64,000 nt of DNA from Diadema setosum (Eukaryota; Echinodermata; Echinoidea; Diadematoida; Diadematidae), in the NCBI GenBank assembly GCA_033980235.1, contig CM067075.1, positions 30,314,385 through 30,378,384 on the forward strand. Reading direction: 5' to 3'. Under the pieces are notes generated by a model, which was not told where the DNA came from, did not search any database, and was given only the letters and a program-made list of their open reading frames with translations. The position numbers and the translations under genes are program-made. Positions 62,830-64,000 of this stretch are shown one piece after another (the first letter of the stretch is position 1; each line of letters opens with the position of its first letter).

Positions 62830-63085
62830 CATATGAAGAGTTTGTTTGCAAAAACCGATAAGTCCATATTTGTCAAATGGAGATATTTGCGATTAAAGGT
62901 CAAGAAAAATATAGAGAATAATAAGAAAATGTTTGCTTCTCTTGACCATAACTTCAAAAATATACCTTTTATGTAGTAACCAATATATCATTTAAAAGGT
63001 ATTATTTTGTACTTTATGACAGAGACTGTACTTCAAAATCTTCAAAAATGGACTTATCGGTTTTTGCAAACAAACTCATCATATG
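62830..63085. mobile_element. 256-bp element with ~41-bp TIRs
   Basis: 'GAGTTTGTTTGCAAAAACCG' at 62838 continues to a perfect 30-bp inverse match ending at 63077. The match extends outward with one mismatch ('CATATGAAGAG' against 'CATATGATGAG'). Non-coding. Confidence 0.75.
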
Positions 63086-63261
63086 CATACACAATTGCAT
63101 TATATTAAAGTCATCATCTATATAATGTATGCCAAAGTAAGAACCTGCATATGTATCTGTATGTTATTATGTATGATATATATCCTGCATGTATGAAAAG
63201 TTTTTAAAGAAAAAAAATGTAACGATAAGTTACCCTCAAAACAATCTGTCTCTCTATTGTG

Positions 63262-63265
63262 CGTA

Positions 63266-63301
<36 letters not shown>
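63262..63301. repeat. (GT)n microsatellite
   Basis: About 18 GT units. Confidence 0.9.
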
Positions 63302-63302
<1 letters not shown>

Positions 63303-64000
63303 CGTATCCAACTCACACTGACTCATGCTAGTGAAAAGATCCCTCACGGATAACATAGAGATTGGTGTAAACCCTTACAGCGAGGTCCTCATCCATCAGC
63401 TCACAACCCGGAAAACGGAATTAAAGAAGGCGACCCCGTGAGATTTTACCCAGATGATCAGAAGAAGTCATGAACACCGTATCTACCCGACAGCTCATGC
63501 CATGCAAATCCGTACAAAAAAAAAAAAAATGATGGGAAATTGAAATTCATGAATGTGGGATGATTTACGACACATCGTCAATGAAGTAATCAACATCAAT
63601 ATTACTGCTTGATACCAGGTAAGTCAATGTCGAGATGTAGGATAATGTCCTCATTTCTACAGCGGAGAAATTTGGGGAGCCGGAAACCATTGGATCACGC
63701 AAAGCTTGTCACCAGACAGTCAACCAGGTACAGCCTATGCAGCAAATAAAGCCAAATGGAAAGCGGCATTAGTTGCTGACTGGGAAACAGAAAAAAAATT
63801 CAAAAATGTCTCTTCTTGTCCATGTTTACTCCGCTTTTGCTATTGCATTTTATCTTCCATTTCATTGATTTCTCCAGGTTCCGCAGTCCTGAGGTGATTG
63901 ATCTCGCAAACAACCGAGGCGACGAGAAATTACCGAGACTTCTGCGGCTGTTTTTTAACATACCGATGAATTTTTTAAAAGGGAAGGCTTCCGTGACAAA
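63302..64000. other. Right edge, nothing assigned
   Basis: No exon that joins the receptor in phase was found, and no other gene is supported. A + strand stretch at 63661-63727 has splice-like borders but no recognisable product. Confidence 0.4.

Noticed and set aside
63373..63420. Candidate N-terminal receptor exon ending before 'gtaagg' on the - strand
   Set aside because: Joining its final T to the following 'GA' makes a TGA stop in the only usable phase.
63661..63727. Possible + strand exon with CAG borders
   Set aside because: Borders resemble splice sites, but the product matches nothing I know and no partner exon was found.

Overview
This is a 64 kb window of animal nuclear DNA. Genes have many short exons bounded by GT-AG introns, and long introns are full of microsatellites, foldback elements, MITEs and decayed retroelements. 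The repeat style suggests a marine invertebrate deuterostome: TIR-bounded elements with tandem-repeat cores, 'TTATTCCGAAGG' minisatellites and tRNA-headed SINEs. An echinoderm is my best guess, at moderate to low confidence, because no species-diagnostic gene is present.

Two real protein-coding genes were found, arranged tail to tail. The left 15 kb, on the + strand, holds 14 consecutive coding exons of MINDY4 (FAM188B), a MINDY-family deubiquitinase. The exons splice in frame to 747 residues and a stop; only the first coding exon or exons lie left of the window. From 61.9 kb down to 23.3 kb, on the - strand, ten exons encode a class B1 (secretin-family) GPCR, closest by eye to parathyroid-hormone-type receptors. 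They splice in frame to 547 residues and run from within the hormone-binding ectodomain through TM7 to a long acidic tail ending in a PDZ-type ligand. The N-terminal exon or exons were not found.

Nothing ties the two genes biochemically, but their adjacency echoes human 7p14.3, where MINDY4 sits beside the class B receptor genes CRHR2, GHRHR and ADCYAP1R1. It may be an old linkage.

The remaining sequence is introns, the 15.2-23.3 kb intergenic/UTR stretch and flank. The most striking structures are: (i) a 42-bp tandem array that copies the 3' end of a MINDY4 exon together with its 5' splice site; (ii) a TIR-bounded element in MINDY4 with about six 158-bp units, each carrying DR1-type nuclear-receptor motifs; (iii) three families of TTAA-flanked foldback elements present in several copies; (iv) many clean TIR MITEs; and (v) large trinucleotide arrays close to receptor exons. 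No rRNA gene, CRISPR array, intact transposase or viral gene was recognised. Most long open frames here are simple-sequence repeats and are not annotated as genes.
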